IMG/VR virus record: IMGVR_UViG_3300024054_000543
Span: 1 to 22,183 of that record
DNA length: 22,183 nt
DNA from: a virus
Direction: 5' to 3' (one strand)
Shown here: piece after piece, positions 20,391 through 22,183 of the stretch
Position numbering within the stretch: the stretch's first letter is position 1
How the letters are laid out: every line of letters begins with the position of its first letter
The notes under the pieces: generated by a model
Told to the model about the DNA's origin: nothing
The model's database searches: none
What the model saw: only the letters and a program-made list of their open reading frames with translations
Program-made: the position numbers and the translations under genes

Positions 20391-21701
20391 CTATATCCGC
20401 CGCACCCCCGGCCCTTTCCCCTTCCGCCGCCCCTCCAGCAAAGCCGCCAGCGCCCAGACGCATGCATCCGCCCGATCGGGCGAGCGTCCCGGCCCCGCAT
20501 AGCCGCCGCCGATCTGCAACCCGCAAAGCTGGTCCTCAAGGCTCGCGAACACCCCCGCATGCACCACATCGCCGCGCTCATAGGCGATCGCGACCGGCTC
20601 CGCGCGCCGCGCCTTGCCGACGCTCGCATGCACCGGCACCACCGGCAGCGTGCAGTCGGCCTGGCGCAGCGTCGCCGCGACCATGTCGCCGCCCATATTG
20701 CTCTCGGCGACGATCCGGTCGGCGCCCCGGCGCGCCGCCGCCGCGGCGACCGCCTGCGCCCACACCCCCGGCAGCGGCGTCTCGACGCTCGCATCCTCGA
20801 CCACCGCCAGCCGCCCGTCGCGCAGCAAGGCCGCGACCACGATCCCGCACGCATCGCCCCTGCTCGTCGCCGGCGGATCGACGCCGATCACCACGCGCAC
20901 CGGCTTGCCGATCGCGTCCTCGGCGATCCGGCACCGCTCGACCAGCGCCCGCGTCCACAGCGCCCCCTCGATATCCTCGAGCAATTCGCCGTCCAGTTCC
21001 TGCCGCCCCAGCCGCGTGCCGGCATAGATCGCATCCATCGTCGCCAGCCATTGCGGCGACAAATTGTGGCGATTGTTACGCGTGCTCCCGCCCGTCGTTT
21101 CGACACCCTTCTCGGTCATCAATCGCCGCACCAGCGGCACGCCGCGCGGGGTGGTCGTCGCGACAACGCGCGGGTTATCGCCGATCCGCATCGTCAGCAT
21201 CAGATTGTCCCACGCCGCCTCGCCCTGCGGCCATTTGGCGATTTCGTCGCACCAGGCGGCGCTATGCTCGGGGCCGCGGAGGCTGTCGGGCTCGGCGGCC
21301 GAATAGAGGGTCGCGACCGTGCCGTTCGCCCAGCTCAGCCGCCTCAGGCTGCTCTGATACTCGGGGCGCGCCGCGTCGGGCGCGATCGCCAGCACGCCGC
21401 TCTCGCCCTCGACCATCACCTGCCGCGCCTCGTGCAGCGAGGCTGCGACCAGCGCGATCCGCGCGCCCGGATGCGCCTCGGCATAGTTCCGCACCCACTC
21501 GGCCCCCGTCCGCGTCTTCCCGAAACCGCGCCCCGCCAGCAGCATCCAGACGTGCCAGTCGCCCGCAGGCGGGCACTGGTCGGCGCGCCGCCACCAGCTC
21601 CAGTCGGTGAGCAGCCTTGCCGCGCTGTCGTCGCCGATCCGGCGCCCCCAGGCCACGAAATCGGCGGGCGACATCCGCAGCAGCTCGTCGAGGCTTTTCA
21701 A
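20391..21701 (-). CDS. Large terminase subunit, GTA gp2-like
   Basis: A 436-residue packaging motor. The ATPase half has Walker A GRGFGKT (residues 57-63), the Walker B region WCDEIAKW and a coupling motif VVATTTPRG. The nuclease half has the acidic sites GVDPPATSRGDACG, ESNMGGDMV and DRADACVWALAALL. It should fill heads with DNA and cut it. I chose a TTG start at 21701 because it overlaps the stop of the preceding gene (TTGA) and follows an AGAGGA site; the ATG at 21674 (MSPADF) is the conservative alternative. The open frame above 21701 overlaps the small terminase gene and is not coding. Confidence 0.94.
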   Translation of the reverse strand: MKSLDELLRMSPADFVAWGRRIGDDSAARLLTDWSWWRRADQCPPAGDWHVWMLLAGRGFGKTRTGAEWVRNYAEAHPGARIALVAASLHEARQVMVEGESGVLAIAPDAARPEYQSSLRRLSWANGTVATLYSAAEPDSLRGPEHSAAWCDEIAKWPQGEAAWDNLMLTMRIGDNPRVVATTTPRGVPLVRRLMTEKGVETTGGSTRNNRHNLSPQWLATMDAIYAGTRLGRQELDGELLEDIEGALWTRALVERCRIAEDAIGKPVRVVIGVDPPATSRGDACGIVVAALLRDGRLAVVEDASVETPLPGVWAQAVAAAAARRGADRIVAESNMGGDMVAATLRQADCTLPVVPVHASVGKARRAEPVAIAYERGDVVHAGVFASLEDQLCGLQIGGGYAGPGRSPDRADACVWALAALLEGRRKGKGPGVRRI

Positions 21702-22183
21702 GACGCGCCATCCTCTTTTTCGTCGGCGCCGCCTTCCTCCGCCGCGACCTGGGCCCGCATCGCGGTCAGTTTCGCGAGCAGTCGGGCCTTCGCATTCCCT
21801 TTGGGCGCGGCCCCGGCCGCCGGGAGCATCGCGCCGCGCACCGCCGCGCGATGCGCCGCGAGCAGCGAGAGCCCGAGGCGATATTTCTGTGCCCGCGATT
21901 TCAGCGTCGCTTCCTTCACATTCCCCGTCGGCGCGATCAGCGCCTCGGACAGCAATTCGGCCTCGAGCCGGGCGAACCCTTCGCACAACGCCTCGTGCCA
22001 GCGCGCCGCAAAGCCGGTGTTGCGCCGCCGCTCGCGGTACATGGCATTCGCCGAAACCCCCGCCGCCCGCGCCGAGGCCGCGACATTCGAGGATTCGGCC
22101 AGCGCCTCGAGGAAAATATCCTTCTGCCGGCGGTCGGGACGGGGATTCCCGCTGTCGTCCGTCGCCGTACCCGCCCGTCCCAT
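21698..22183 (-). CDS. Small-terminase-like DNA-packaging protein, GTA gp1-like
   Basis: A 161-residue protein beginning with an ATG at the last bases of the window, so an upstream extension cannot be excluded. Residues ~17-75 form a helix-turn-helix (QKDIFLEALAESSNVAASAR, then AGVSANAMYRERRR) like those of small terminases that recognise or hold DNA. The remainder is helical, with a basic stretch (KSRAQKYRLGL) and an acidic tail (EEGGADEKEDGAS). Position immediately before the large terminase, with a 4-bp overlap, fits GTA gp1. In GTAs this protein supports packaging without strict sequence choice; that is family knowledge, not visible here. Confidence 0.85.
   Translation of the reverse strand: MGRAGTATDDSGNPRPDRRQKDIFLEALAESSNVAASARAAGVSANAMYRERRRNTGFAARWHEALCEGFARLEAELLSEALIAPTGNVKEATLKSRAQKYRLGLSLLAAHRAAVRGAMLPAAGAAPKGNAKARLLAKLTAMRAQVAAEEGGADEKEDGAS

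Noticed and set aside
20306-21610. A 434-codon plus-strand frame rich in Arg, Pro and Ser
   Set aside because: Antisense to the large terminase, whose Walker and nuclease motifs are intact; composition is typical of a shadow frame.
1-22183. CRISPR array, tRNA or rRNA genes
   Set aside because: I saw no regularly spaced direct repeats, no tRNA-like sequence at the element junctions and no rRNA signature.

Overview
The window is a GC-rich alphaproteobacterial locus, most likely from a sphingomonad (Sphingomonadales such as Sphingopyxis, Sphingomonas or a relative). This rests on the character of the proteins (DUF6127, sphingomonad-type tail proteins) and on the very high third-position GC of the phage-like genes. 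No rRNA, tRNA or housekeeping gene is present, so the genus cannot be fixed.

The backbone is one minus-strand cluster, read from right to left. It encodes a gene-transfer-agent-like (RcGTA-type) capsid and tail set in the canonical order: small-terminase-like protein, large terminase, portal, DUF6127 protein, prohead protease, major capsid protein, tail fibre, a small beta-rich protein, head-tail connector, DUF3168 tail terminator, major tail protein, gp10, a second small tail chaperone, short tape measure, a tail-sheath/DUF2460 fusion, DUF2163 hub, NlpC/P60 peptidase and a gp15-type host-specificity protein. Start and stop codons mostly overlap (ATGA, GTGA, TGATG), as expected for a translationally coupled morphogenesis operon. 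No lysis, replication, repressor or backbone integrase gene is visible. That fits a GTA, although a degenerate prophage cannot be excluded.

Three blocks interrupt the backbone. (1) About 5.4 kb (13360-18749) is inserted inside the portal gene, splitting it at codon 282. The block carries two overlapping tyrosine recombinase genes, a toxin-first RelE/XRE toxin-antitoxin pair, and a convergent two-gene operon for a small membrane protein and an exported Q-rich protein. A 7-bp identity (GCACACC) at both junctions, extending to a 12/14 imperfect direct repeat, lets the junctions be rejoined in frame to a 373-codon portal gene. This is therefore probably an intact, possibly excisable element that has switched off a GTA gene. 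(2) A lower-GC gene for a NYN/LabA-like nuclease (19599-20234) lies between terminase and portal. It is preceded by an exact GTTC-N7-GTTC match to the alphaproteobacterial LexA (SOS) box and by a hairpin that could terminate terminase transcription. (3) Two plus-strand genes for small exported proteins (7258-8134) lie head-on inside the tail module.

The main points for follow-up are the portal-splitting element with its att structure and Shine-Dalgarno-sequestering hairpin, the SOS box upstream of the NYN and portal genes, the operator-like dyads inside the end of the second recombinase gene, the TIM-barrel/DUF2460 fusion, and a small amber-split reading frame behind the tail fibre gene.
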